Below, piece by piece: positions 1-11,995 of a DNA stretch of 64,000 nucleotides. The DNA is from Antedon mediterranea (taxonomy: Eukaryota > Echinodermata > Crinoidea > Comatulida > Antedonidae). Below the pieces are notes generated by a model, which was not told where the DNA came from, searched no databases, and saw nothing but the letters and a program-made list of their open reading frames with translations. The position numbers and the translations under genes were made by a program. The stretch spans positions 6,143,001-6,207,000 of the forward strand of contig NC_092677.1 in assembly GCF_964355755.1 (NCBI RefSeq), given 5' to 3'. Position 1 is the first letter of the stretch. Every line of letters starts with the position of its first letter.

Positions 1-128
1 ATTTCTCATATTTAACATAACTATTTATGAAACTTGAAAGTCTCATTTATGAAAGTTTTCATTATAGGTGATCATGATTGACTCATTTCCATTGTTTTGA
101 TTACTCAATTATTACTTTTCTAAAAATA

Positions 129-302
129 CAAAACTATGGTTTTCACTCATTATTGCTCAATATTATTCTTTGTAGATAAGTTTCACTTTCAAAGTACTTT
201 AAAAATAGGTTCATACAAAACTATGGTTTTCACTCATTATTGCTCAATATTATTCTTTGTAGATAAGTTTCACTTTCAAAGTACTTTAAAAATAGGTTCA
301 TA
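129..302. repeat. 87-bp tandem duplication in intron
   Basis: Two nearly identical 87-bp copies lie head to tail (first from 129, second from 216). They lie just upstream of the 3' splice site at 433, so they belong to an intron of the LRR gene that enters from the left. The 97-codon open frame across them is a by-product of the duplication, not a gene. Confidence 0.85.
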
Positions 303-432
303 TAAAAAATTCTTGTCAATTGCCAAGCATTTAAAATTGAATTTCGCAATTTGCATAAGTTATTTTGTCAATCTTAGAGCTCTGCTGACAATCAAAATTT
401 GCATATTCATAATTTACTTTAATTGTTGACAG

Positions 433-1350
433 GTGGTCTTATTTAAGAATAGCTATTCGCCACTACCCCAGTGTGAAGGAGATGTTGGGACAGGCTAGCA
501 AATGTGCGTTCTGTAATCGTTCATTCCTAAACACATGGCTTGAATGTGTCACGTTTGTTGATGCCAAGAAGGCAAGTATTCAATTAAAATTATAATTTAG
601 CATGAAATTTATTGATTCCTGATCTAATAGAATAATAAAATAATAATATGAAATCAATGTAATACAATACTAATAAACATGGATCTCTTCTTGATGAAAC
701 TTGATTTATTTACTGTATTTAAAATCGGTCGGTATGTAGCAATGATAATGACCTTATTTTAGTATTGTATAAAAGTATTTTTCACTATTGTTAACAGCTA
801 AATATATCTTTATTACAGTCTATTCTGTGCATTAGACCGTAATTTATATACTATTGAACATTATGTTGACAGTTTGTTTGGTTAAAAACACAAAGGGTTC
901 AGTCGTCTACTTAACTATACTAAATTTGTAAAGTTTATATGTGCTGTATAAGAAATTAAATGCATGTATTAACCAGTTCTCCTAAATTGTACAATATAAG
1001 TTGTTTTAGATAAAACCATCTGAACTCTCACTTGTAATATGCAATATAGTGAAAGTTAAAGCCATTTTTTATCTATTTTTAAATATATATTTGAAAGTTT
1101 CGATTTCAAGATTGGAGCAGATTACATTTTTTTTTTCTCCCTGGAGAGATTTTATCAAAGCTTCTATGAAGAATTATGAACTTCTGTTTGCAAACATTAT
1201 ATGCGATATTTTATTTTCAATTAATTTTATTATTTACAGGATCTGAAGACAATGAATTCCCCTGGCAGGATTCCAATACGAGCATTGCTCTGCTCATACA
1301 AGTGCTTCAACACACCTGGTCATCGCTTCTATGGTGTTGCATTCCCATGA
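433..1350 (+). CDS. C-terminal end of a leucine-rich-repeat family protein (partial)
   Basis: These are the last two coding exons of a gene that starts left of the window: 433-571 and 1240-1350, ending at TGA 1348-1350. The 83 complete codons visible include CAFCNRSFLNTWLECV and LLCSYKCF, giving a CxxC...C...C pattern that looks like a small zinc-binding module. From memory, similar modules close LRRC58- and LRR1-type proteins, which act as cullin-2 substrate receptors. The LRRs themselves are not in the window, so the family call is tentative. The first exon enters in phase 2, and the intron between the two exons has a GC donor (AAG|GCAAGT) with a normal AG acceptor. A poly(A) signal AATAAA at 1456-1461 fits a terminal exon. 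The next gene is convergent. Confidence 0.6.
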
Positions 1351-2110
1351 TGATAAAATACACACTAGTTTGGCATTTGGTCCTTATTGTATTCGTCTTC
1401 AAAATATGTGTAGAGCGCATCATCTTCCACCTCTGAGGCGCTTCCAAATGTTAATAATAAAACAAGTTGTTTCGTGATATTTAATATGTAAATAATATGT
1501 AAAAAAAGCACTGTTTGTGATGAGTGAGATTTAAAATAAATGTATTGAATTTCAACTATGTTAAGTTTTGTTTCTGTGCACAGTACTGACCCTGTTAAAT
1601 CTTTCACACAATACATTATCAAACCCCTGGCATATACCATTTCAAATAATTACAAAACAAAAGAGGTTTTGCAATCAATTCACATGAAATTGTTATTAGA
1701 GTGGCTTGGATTTCGATAAGAATAGGCTACAGTCTATAGTTCACACCTGAAAATGAACTGTACCTATTTTGGTGGGAGAATGCAATCCAAGTTTTTTGTT
1801 ATCTGTTTGAAAGGTATCAATATTATGCCTTGAGACACTCATATGCAGTCGTGCTACGCCTGCACTGTTGAGTGTATTCTAAACAATCCTTGTAGGTGAA
1901 AAATCATTATTCTAAAACTACTGTATACACCATATTAAAATAAGTTGAACGATTAAGTAATTTTTCCGCAAGATACTCTTTAATTACATTTTCATGTTAT
2001 TAATTTGATTTCTACTGCTACCTTCGCTACAGATAATAAAAAGTAATTTTCAAATTTGATGTTGCCACGGTCAAACTAATATAGAGAGGACAGCAAAATA
2101 TTAGTACACA
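1351..2110. other. 3' flank and intergenic spacer
   Basis: This AT-rich stretch holds the presumed 3' UTR of the LRR gene, with AATAAA at 1456-1461. I see no coding exon. The antisense open frame at 1365-1640 has no recognisable content. Confidence 0.5.
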
Positions 2111-2115
2111 CATCA

Positions 2116-3148
2116 CAGGCCCGTAGCCAGGGGGGGTTTTTATGGTTCGGGCGAACCCCCCCTTTACAGCGAACCCCCATCTCCGACATGCCCAATACAA
2201 TACCTCACCCTCATCTCCAAAAATCCTCCAAATACGTGCCCCACAGTACAAAAAGTTGTTTGTAAATTGAAAAAATCGTAAACTTGTTCGTGAACCTTCT
2301 TCTCTGTATGAGCGTCAACTAGTGATACATGTCTGTAAATTTCTAAAAGCTGCAAATGAATTGCCGATTTTAACCTGAAAAATAAATGTTTGGTCCCTGC
2401 ATGTAACATGATATTGACGCGTCTCATAGCGAGCTGACGCACGAACGATTCGTACAAAGGACACCGCCAGACAACTGCGTACCTATTGTTTATATCACTG
2501 GCAGTCAGGCAGCATGCATAAAGTAGCCTTCCGACGTACATCGGTATTTATGTGTGACTATGAAGTATAATGTATCATAGAGGATTATAGTGAATATTAA
2601 TATTTTACACTATAATATCTATGGTATCAAGTACTGTAGTTCACATTATGGCATCCGATTAATTTTTTTTAGACCACCAGCCAATACGTACTAAAATGTA
2701 TCAATATCACCTATTTACATATTTATATTCCTCAACACATTGCTGTAAATAAATATTATAGATAGAGCTAGCAAATAGCATTTGCCTTCACCCAGTGTGC
2801 TTTTTTCGGGGCTGGATATACGTTCGCATTGAACTTGAACGCAAAACAAAATACGGAGTAAATGATCAAACAATCGGCGGTTCCGCACAGAGCACGCGCA
2901 TCTAACATACGGCAACAAATAGTTATCGTCATTTAAATTATCGACGTGTTTGAGGAGGAGGAAAAAAGTACGATCTTTTTGCTCATTGGCTATATAGCAT
3001 GCTGCACGAGAGTGTCTTTTCCGGCCATCTAGGGGTGTCATTTAACAAAATTCGCTTCGCATCAGGCTGGGGGAGGAGGGGGGGGGGGGGGTTGACCCAA
3101 ATATTTAGTGTCCGAACCCCCCCTTGACAGATCCTGGCTACGGCCCTG
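2116..3148. mobile_element. 1.03-kb terminal-inverted-repeat element, copy 1
   Basis: The left end CAGGCCCGTAGCCAGG and the right end CCTGGCTACGGCCCTG are inverted repeats. The 5-bp sequence CATCA sits directly outside both ends (2111-2115 and 3149-3153) as a target-site duplication. Runs of C/G lie just inside each end. A second copy is at 27356-28408. Two minus-strand open frames (about 126 and 109 codons) are shared with the other copy, but I recognise no transposase motif, so it is probably non-autonomous. It was inserted 69 bp past the stop codon of the Ig receptor gene. Confidence 0.85.
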
Positions 3149-3216
3149 CATCACCACCTGGAATTCGAATGCGTGTTATTTATATTGTATCACAATGGAG
3201 TACAGTAGTTGATACC

Positions 3217-6200
3217 TCACATTCCCTTTCTATGTTCCTTCCTATATTCAAGAAAATCTGAAAAAAAAAAGAATTATATTAAACATAATTATAAATTAAA
3301 ATTAACGATTGTTTGACTACTGCATTTCATTCTGATGAAAAACGTTAGTAGAAATAGAAGTACTGTAGATAATAAATAAATAATAAATAAATATCTTTAA
3401 TCTGTAACTCTGATGGAGTGATGGCATAAAATAAATAAATGCTGATTCAAAATAAGCGAGCCTTCGAGTTGTTAATGAAGGCTTGTCTGTCCATTCCAAC
3501 ATTATCGAGAACTTGTTTGAATAACGTGTTCATATTTCTACCACGCTTCGAGCATTTGTCATCTTGGAAGAATAGGTTTTTCGTCATCCGATCATTATCA
3601 GATCTAATCAGATGTGCAGAATAATTTCGTTGCTGGGTTTTGATGAATGTAGATATATCACATGTCTTACATATATTGTGGATGTCCATTCCAACATTAT
3701 CGAGAACTTAATTGAATAAACGTGTTGGTATTTCTACCACGCTTCAACATTTGTCATCTTGGAAGAATAGCTTTTTGTCATCGGATATCATTATCGGATC
3801 TAATCAGATGTGCAGCATAATTTCGTTGCTGGGTTTTGATGAATGTAGATATATCACATGTCTTACATTGTGGATGTCATGCTGTCATTGAATTATCAAT
3901 CTTTTGCTTAATATGAGGGCCACTGAGGATTTCATGCTTGTTATCATTATGTGTTGTGTTATGTGTATACAGATATTTAATGTACAGTAATTACGACTTT
4001 TTGATTATTCTGTTTTACTGATTTTCAACATTGAGAATACAATTGGTCAGATGTTTTGCCCTACTCTGACGTAATTTGTACTTTATACTAAGTACATTTG
4101 AGAATACCAGCGAAAAAAGTAATTCTCGGGTGGGACTCGAGCCCACGACCTCCAGATCACTAGCCTGGCGTTCATACCTCTAGACCACCACCGAGTTTGC
4201 GCTGATGGCTAGTGATTAGATTCAAGTCCAAGTAAGCAGCGGGTGCTGCACCAACAGGAGAATACAATTACGATTATAGATATCAATAAAGTTCAAAATG
4301 CAAACTCACTTATTAACCAAAAGTAAACAGGCAAGACTAACAAGAAAATCCCATACAAAATACTGACTCCAGCAAGTAGAATTTTAATTCCTACAAAATG
4401 TAAATAAGTTTATTTAGTAAAAACTAGGTAGTTTTTAATATCATTATGTATCTCCCTTTCAGCATATTATTCTGATGCAAGACATTAAATATCAATATTT
4501 CATTCATATATTGAATATTTGCCTTTAAAATTATGGGTATTCCTGGATATACTTACGATCGTCATTGACTTTTGGAGAATCGCACCAGCCTAGAAAGACA
4601 GAAAATAGGCCTACATTAAAATTTTTCTCTGCAGATTTAAAAAAAAATTATATTCAACATCATTTCTAGACATACCAATACAACCATATTTATTATACTC
4701 ACCGGCACAGATGGGGGGGGGGGGGGAGGGGGAATTGTTCACCTTTCAACAGTAAAATCATTAAATTGTTGAAATGAATTAGAAAGTAAGACACACAAAC
4801 GTATCGTATGTAATTTCAGTATCTAAGAAGACTATTAGATTTTGCGTGAATATAAACAGTGGTGTATTCTTACAGGTGGAATTTGTATGTGCTCAGAAAT
4901 TGCTTAAAACGACCTATAAATGACCTGCGCCGTTGGTTATACTCACACTGATCACTAAGGTGCTTCGTGTAGAAATAAGCAAGGTGCTTTGTTTGACTGT
5001 CCTTTGTGCCTGCTTCGTTACTCGCTCTACAAAAGTAATCACCAACATCACTAGCCTTCACATTGGATGTGTAATTTAATTCAGTCCCAGTGCCATTTGT
5101 AGAAGCTATCCATTTTCCATTCTTATAAATCTCCAGAACTGGTTCTGGATAAGCATCACCAGCAGTACAGACAAACTCCAGCAAATTACCATTTATCAGT
5201 GTTGTAGGTAGTACAATGCTTGGGGGATGTATAACTAAACATGAAAATTCAAATTATAGACACTCCGTATGCAATGTATCATTTTGTGGCAATTATAAAT
5301 GTGTTATATAATTATTGACAAATAATACACACATGTAAACATTTATTATAACAACTCACATTGGACACTAAGGTGCATTGTTTGACTGTCCTTTGTTCCT
5401 GCTTCGTTACTGGCTCTACAAAAGTAATCATCAGCATCACTAGCCTTCACATTGGATGTGTAATTCAGTTCAGTCCCAGTGCCATTTGTAGAAGCTATCC
5501 ATTTTCCATTCTTGTAAATCTCAAGAACTGGTTCCGGATAAGCATCACCAGCAGTACAGACAATCTCCAGTACATCACCATTTATCAGTTTTGTAGTTAG
5601 AACAATACTTGGAGCATCTAAAACTAAAATTATAATACAAGCTCTACAGTACACTGTACAGTTAGGACAACAAAATTACAAATAACAAAATGTTATTTAT
5701 ATAATTATTAACACTTCCTGTAGACAAGCATACGAGTGAAATTATAAATAGTTCACAGGTGTCAGATAATATAAATACATGGAGCGCATAAACGGAATAA
5801 CAGTAAGAAATAATTTTATTTCTCTTACTACTTTAGTTGAAGGAGGCCGATACTAAAGTATCTTATCAAAGCTAGGAAACATCTTATCTGAAAAGCAAAC
5901 AAATATAATCTTTTTTCTTACATAATACAGAAACATTGCCTATGGAAGAGCTTTTTGATGGCTCATCATCGACTAAACTGACTTCACATTCGTAAACAGC
6001 AGAATCTGATCGTTTTACTTCATGTATTATAAGAACACCATCCGAAATGTCCATTCTTGTCTTGTTCAACACTGCTTTGTATAATCCTTGTTTTTTTCCA
6101 ATTTCTTGTCTGTTACCGTTAACCATTTTGTACCAATATAATAATGGGTCTAGGATAGACGTTGAATGAGACCTCTCAATAGAGCAATTAAAACCAATCC

Positions 6201-6653
6201 TCTGATTTTCAACAACGGTATTGCTGGGTTGCATAATCAAGTCTACTGTTATGCCGTATACACAGCCAATTAATGCATATACAAAAATAGAAAAGCCTGT
6301 AAATATTAAAAGAGTATAATATATAATACTCAATGGTTAGAATAAAAAAATCTTATTTTACCTCTCTATAAATATTTACAATACAATATTTTTGAGCGTT
6401 TTACTTCATGTATATGAACACCATCGAGAATGTTCACTTGTCTTTTCATCAATTCCCTTTTCATCAATTCCCATTATTATACTGTATTGTGTTTAGGCCT
6501 TGTACCTCAGGATAAGAGTCTAGGAGAGGCGCAGACTGGTTGCTGTCTGCGAAAATTGTAGGCCTAAATGCTAACCCCCACCTCATAAATCGACCCTTAT
6601 ATTTGTATATAGTTGTTACCAATAATAGTGTACAAACCTGTAAAAACCACCAT
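3217..6653 (-). CDS. immunoglobulin-superfamily transmembrane receptor
   Basis: Seven coding exons join to 365 aa: 6653-6638, 6296-5922, 5623-5360, 5234-4947, 4589-4557, 4390-4310, 3257-3217. Every junction is phase 1, as expected for shuffled Ig exons. The order is a signal peptide (from MVVFTG, about 20 aa), a V-type Ig domain (FNCS, LYWYK, YECEV), two C2-type Ig domains (VCTAGDAYPEP ... YFCRAS), a short linker, one membrane helix (ILLAGVSILYGIFLLVLP) and a short basic tail ending RKEHRKGM. The two C2 exons are near identical, so one is a recent duplicate. The start Met was chosen because it gives a good signal peptide. It resembles cell-surface recognition or adhesion receptors. The tail has no visible signalling motif and no orthologue is assigned. 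The last intron carries a 195-bp duplication and a tRNA-like sequence. Confidence 0.8.
3491..3880. repeat. 195-bp tandem duplication in Ig receptor intron
   Basis: Two diverged copies (about 3491-3685 and 3686-3880) repeat head to tail. They lie in the last intron of the Ig receptor gene. The short open frames on both strands here are artefacts of the duplication. Confidence 0.85.
4123..4197 (-). repeat. tRNA-like sequence, probably a tRNA-derived SINE or tRNA pseudogene
   Basis: Read on the minus strand, 75 nt resemble a tRNA. There is an A-box-like TGGTCTAGAGG, an anticodon stem CCAGG/TCTGG around loop CTAGTGA (anticodon AGT, threonine-like), and a perfect T stem GTGGG/CCCAC around CTCGAGT. 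The acceptor stem pairs at only five of seven positions and no good D stem forms. It is therefore more likely a SINE head or pseudogene than a working tRNA. It sits in an intron of the Ig receptor gene. Confidence 0.55.
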
Positions 6654-7377
6654 GTCGTCATTTATCGGTATTCCAACAATGAAGGCATCCAGTATATCAG
6701 CAGGTTTTCCTATATTAATTATAAAAAAAAAGTTAAACAAAACACTGAAATGCTATAAATGGTACTATAACTTACCGTTGAGATCTACAAAAATGTAAAA
6801 ACAAAATGTCTTACCTGTGTTATACTTGTGCATGCATCCAATTTATTGTTCAATTATCGAGAATTAATAATTCAAATACAGTATAACCATTTTGGTACAT
6901 AGTTTTATTTTCAGTTTTAACCACATGGCAAATAATGGATCATTCCATTTTTATTCCAAGTTTGTGTTTATACTGTATTTTAAATGGCATTGATTCTCTA
7001 CTTCTACTTACACATGTAGAATTATGTAAGTTATGTAAATACTGAATAATATTTATATGTTATACAGTACTGTAGCGAGTATAAAATTTGCCTCTGACAC
7101 CACTACCCTGTCAAAAACAAAGCGATACTATATACAAAGGGCTATATACTCATTTGTTAATACTCATACTAGAGTAAACTAGGCTAGGCTCCAGAAAAAT
7201 TGCATTTTCGTACATGCTAATCACTTAAAATAAAACATACAGGACAGCAATAATGACATTTCTCAATTAATTTAATTTACAAAGTTAGTTAGTCTGGAAT
7301 TTGTAAAATAGATGAAGTCTCTTAGTCTTCTTATCAAACTAGAACATGGCTTGCTGATGGTAACTTCATCTTCACAA
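6654..7377. other. 5' flank of Ig receptor gene and spacer to FEN1
   Basis: On the minus strand the exon carrying the receptor's start codon extends upstream to an acceptor-like AG near 6708. A 9-bp candidate exon near 6782, flanked by AG and GTAAGT, may be further 5' UTR. The remainder is AT-rich, and I see no other gene before the FEN1 stop codon. Confidence 0.35.
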
Positions 7378-10300
7378 TTAACGACCCTTGAACCGCCCTC
7401 CACCACCAGTTTTGGCTTTCTTTTTGGCACTGCCCATTTTTGTATCAGCCTGAGAATACAATAAAACAAATTATTACTATTAATATCTAATTTTCCCAGG
7501 GCATCTGATATTCAAGATTAGAGATGTACTTTCATACAATACAATATTGAGGTTATCGTACTTTTGAAATAAAATATAATAATGTACACAAATTAAGTTT
7601 TATTATTTACTTATCTGTACTTAAATAATACAGATTTTCACTTTCTATTCAATAAAAATAGCATTACATTAATTTTAATGTAACCTTTATAAATTTCAAC
7701 CATATTCTTCTTTTTCTTGATTTTACCGTGACTTTCTTTATATCAAATCTATTTTATATCTTTTTACTATTTGTTAGTTGTACTGAGCCATTAATGAAAT
7801 AAATGTTGCTGAATTGAATGTCATAAGATAAGATAACTTTATTTGTCCTCAAGTCGAAATTATAATGCTAGTCTCACATACAAAAGTTAATAAGATAAAA
7901 AGGCATTATAAAACATAATAACAAGTTATCAATTATCTCCTTCAACAAAATCATTCAATTACTAATTACATTAACTGGTAACACATTCTAAAGTCTACTT
8001 TATGAGAAAAAAAAGGTGTGATAATGTGCCCATATATGGACATGATGTCATATCGCTACCATATTTGGGCATACTGTATCACTACCCTATTTGAACACAC
8101 ACACAAGCTAGTTTGATAGTGTAGACAGAGGTTAACAAACTTTTATCAAAGCAAACCATACCTTTCTTTTGCTTGGTTCTACAGTGACCTTGAAGAAGTT
8201 ATCCAGTCTGCCCTGTGTGCTGCCTTTTCTGGCTTTGGCCAACTTCTTGCATGCATTTCTGACACGTTCCTCACTGAAAGATTAAAAAAATAATCATAAA
8301 ATGACCGACAATGCTGCAAATGTAATAACAGTCAATACTTTTAGACATCACCATTTGTATCTAAATATAAATGTTGTAAATTAGAGATGGCCATAATTCA
8401 CATTCAATAGATACAAAATTGATGCAATATTATAATATACTGAAAATTTATATTGGGTTTTATTCTGTGGCCTATAATTTTCCCAAGCTGGTTTGTTGCT
8501 GTTAATATCTTTAATATATCTTCAAATAATTCAGTTTTCATAATTCTTATCATTATGGTATCAACTAAAACAAACTATATTTGCTACAGTGGCACAAACA
8601 TGACAACAACTTTGATATAATGTTTATTACCTAAATCCCTTTTGTGCACACAGGAACTCGACTACAGCATCTTCATCTGGATCGGTCCACTTTAGCTATA
8701 TTATATAACATTCTAATTAAAACTTATTTTCATATATCTATATTATTGTGTTTTGTGGCAAAAAAAGAAAATATATTTTACAGAAGGTAATACTGTACTA
8801 ATCATTTCCTCACTTACTCAACATTAACTAAAACCTACAATCAAATACCTGTATATAATAAAGACTATTACATCACAATACAATTTTCTTAGTAATATTA
8901 TGCACAGAATTGTCCAATATTGTAATAAAAATGGTGAATATATTATGCTTTAAATATGTATTACATCAAATGTAGATCCAGCCTCAACCTCTGGATGCTT
9001 GAACAACTCCCTAGCCTCTTTGTACAACCAGTTCTCTGGGGGTGGATATTTCTAAAAGACAAAGTATTTATAAGGTCAGCTTTGATATAATGCGCACAGA
9101 CGGAAGAGAATATTGAACCTGGTTCTTACAATGTTTCCAATAAAGCTCTGTCTACACTATCAACAATGTGACCAAAAAAAATCTGATGTGCCCATATGGA
9201 CATGATGATGTCATATCACTACCATATTTGGGCATATCACTACCATATTTGGGCACAGTTTTGTCAAACTAGTTTGATAGTGTAGACAGAGCCTAAGGGG
9301 TGAACATTTGAACAGTTTGTGTTAGTATGTAATGGACAAAGATCCTAATTGTGACAAACTTTACATTACAACTCACATCTTTAATCTTCTCAATAATATT
9401 CTCAATACACTTGTGTTCCTTGATTAGTTGGATTGCTTTCTTCGGTCCAATACCACGAATCGATTCACAATAATCGCAACCCATTAATATACACAGATCA
9501 ATGAACTAAAAATATAATAAAACATATTGGTTTAAATGTTTATGTTGAGGCCAATTTTTTTTTTTTTTTACACTAATAATCTAATAAACTAAACCATTAA
9601 CATTCCTTTACATTTTGTTAATGGACTAATTGGTTACTCATCTAAATATAGAGGGCAAAATTACATTCCAATTTTTAAGATTATTTAAACAAGCCATAAT
9701 CTACTAAATAATTCTAGACATCTTTAGATGTTAACTACTGTTAGTGACATCAAATGATGTCACCAAAATATAGAGGGCCACTATTTTTATATAATTCTAA
9801 CAAGCATAATGTACTAAATAGTCGTAGATGTATTAGGATCACTGTTACTACTCTTCCATCAAGACGTCACACTCACTTGTTCTTGATTCATGTCTAATTC
9901 TGCCAAAATGGTTGCCAACTGGTACTCTGCTACTGGTAACTTCCTACGAAAAATTAAAACAAAAATAGAAAAAACACACTACAGAAAAATCAGAAACATT
10001 TCAATGCAGTACAAAATAATAATTCTACCAAAAACCAATATTTATTTATTATTGTTTTGAATAGTTAAATAAATTGTTTTACACTACCCATGTTAAACAA
10101 ACTCACTTTGCTTCACTGGAAGTCAAATGTCTAACCATGACATTGGAACCGAAAGTAAGGGCATCCATATCTTCTGTACCAACAGCGTACACTTTGCCTG
10201 CTTTTACCAGTTCTGCACACTGGGCTTCTGCTTCACCCGGTGCCTAATCAATGAAGTAAACATATTAAAAATTAGCAGACATTAGCATTGTCCTTTGTTT

Positions 10301-11631
10301 CAAGGAAATATTAAACACACTAAAATCAGGCCTTGTCTTTTGAAAATGATAGGTGTGCTACAAATTGCACTCCCCAATACATTCAGGGGAGCTGTAGGTG
10401 TGCTGTTTGTATTTTGGTGTGTAGAAGTTTACCAAATTTAAGCGTGTTGTAAATCGCACACCTCAAGGGCAGTTTAGGAGTGAGTGATCGCACTCGCCTT
10501 AAAAGACAAGGCCTGTAAAATGTTTGTAAAATAGAAAGATTTTTGTAGTTCTCTGAAAGTAGCATAGTCAGGCATACACATTTTCAACACAGCTAGAAAT
10601 ACTGTACCTTGACAAAAGGAACTCCCATACAAGTAAGCAGCTGTTGGCATTCTTCATTATGAACTGAGCTAACACGAACCAGACGACGTTCAAACTTGTT
10701 TACCATATCTGCATCTCCTTCAGATTTGGCAATTTCAAGTTGTTTCTGTGCTTCTTCTCGACGCTCCTTCCGTTTTGTGAGTTCACCAGACTTCATTTCA
10801 GGAGGTTTGCCGTCAAAGACATAAAGAGGTTTGATGCCATTTTCAATCATTCTGATTGTTCTATAGAACATGCCAATAAGATGGCTAGGGAAAAAAAATA
10901 TAAATCAAAATAATGTAGGGCTCATATTAGGACTATGTCACGTGGCACATTTAATAAATGAAAAATAAAAGAACTTGTACTATGTGTAATAATATAATGA
11001 GGTCAGTGTAGAATGTCATTGTTTTTTCGTTACCTTGTGGTCTCTCCATCTTCATTTGTCAATTGAGACCCATCCATCCTCACAGCGATTAGAAACTGGT
11101 AGATACACATGGATGCATCAATTGCTATCTTTCTACCTAAATAAAAGTATTGATTGAAAACAAATATCTCTAGCATATTAAAATAATAAGTAAGTAGGTT
11201 TAGGAGGAAGAGGCCTATTATTGTTATAATATATTGTATTCATCATTAAAATTGGCTTATTAAACAAAATACTGAAATAATAAACAATAAAAACACAAGG
11301 AAACCTGGCCTGGTGCCCTGTGAGTGAAAGAGTAGTTAGGCTTGGAATGACTAGCTTATCATATATAATAGGATAGGCAGTACGGAGGGGAGGCCTAGCT
11401 AGCTGGCGGTGGTGGGCTAGCCCCTATCTATAACTAGCTAGGCCTAGGGTAGGCTATACTCTACTTTCTATCTAGCGTAACATACATAACATATGCTAGG
11501 CCCTACTAGCTAACAGACAGTAAAAAACATGTTTTGAGCTATAACAAACCAAAATAATTCTTTATTTCATGTTGTCTAAGTGCAGAAGGAGCATAATCTG
11601 CAAGAAATTTTGCGAGACCAAGAATTCCCAT
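7378..11631 (-). CDS. FEN1: flap endonuclease 1
   Basis: Ten exons join to 376 aa (human protein 380): 11631-11550, 11136-11034, 10884-10608, 10243-10107, 9943-9877, 9505-9377, 9051-8965, 8695-8631, 8273-8162, 7449-7378. FEN1 cuts 5' flaps during Okazaki-fragment maturation and long-patch base-excision repair in the nucleus. The N-terminus [17 protein letters not shown] is the XPG N motif that holds the catalytic end. Metal-binding acids are present: D34 in AIDAS, the Asp of VFDGKPP, both Glu of EAEAQC, both Asp of TEDMD and the Asp of [15 protein letters not shown]. The PCNA-binding box QGRLDNFF sits near the end and is followed by a Lys-rich tail ending GGGGRFKGR. All phases close. Its introns carry two copies of a TA-flanked MITE. 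It is head to head with DDX27. Confidence 0.97.
8014..8133. mobile_element. MITE of the GTCTACACTATCAAAC family, degraded
   Basis: The right end is TTTGATAGTGTAGACAGAG. The body contains the family words for 'gggcata...' and 'cactaccatatttg' seen in the better copy at 9141-9295. The left inverted repeat is lost. It lies in a FEN1 intron. Confidence 0.65.
9141..9295. mobile_element. TA-flanked MITE, intact copy
   Basis: The ends AAAGCTCTGTCTACACTATC and GATAGTGTAGACAGAGCC are inverted repeats, with TA just outside each. This is the pattern of non-autonomous Tc1/mariner elements. The interior has the short phrase CATATCACTACCATATTTGG repeated. It lies in a FEN1 intron. Relatives are at 8014, 18317 and 60062. 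Confidence 0.8.
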
Positions 11632-11995
11632 CCCGAATTTTAAGGTTAATTTAGAAGAAATTAAGAGTAACTAAAAAATAATAAGCTGCTGTGTGTAACA
11701 TGTAGAATTATTTCGCGCCACTTGGTCACAAAAATAGTAAATAAAGAGGGCGGTCTTTAAACCCCTAGGCTACTGTTATTTATAGTAAAATAAATATCCT
11801 AAAACTATTATACTGCCAATACATAAAATATTACAGTTCAATAAACAGTATTCTAAATTACTGTATATACTTATTAGTATTTAAAATGATATTAACAATA
11901 GTATGTTCATTTTATATTTTCATATTATAGTACAGTAATAACTATATTATTTAAAAGCTAGGGTGTACTTTGCTGCTCATTATAAACATTTCACG
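11632..11995. promoter_or_regulatory. candidate bidirectional promoter between FEN1 and DDX27
   Basis: Only 364 bp separate the divergent start codons. The start of transcription for either gene must lie here or in an upstream leader, although no core motif is certain. I infer shared control of a replication gene and a ribosome-biogenesis gene from spacing alone. Confidence 0.5.

Noticed and set aside
136-429. 97-codon plus-strand gene
   Set aside because: The frame reads through two copies of an 87-bp duplication and has a repeated peptide with no family likeness.
2027-3041. Minus-strand genes of 74-125 codons
   Set aside because: They lie within a repeated transposable element, lack known domains and recur in the copy at 27356-28408.
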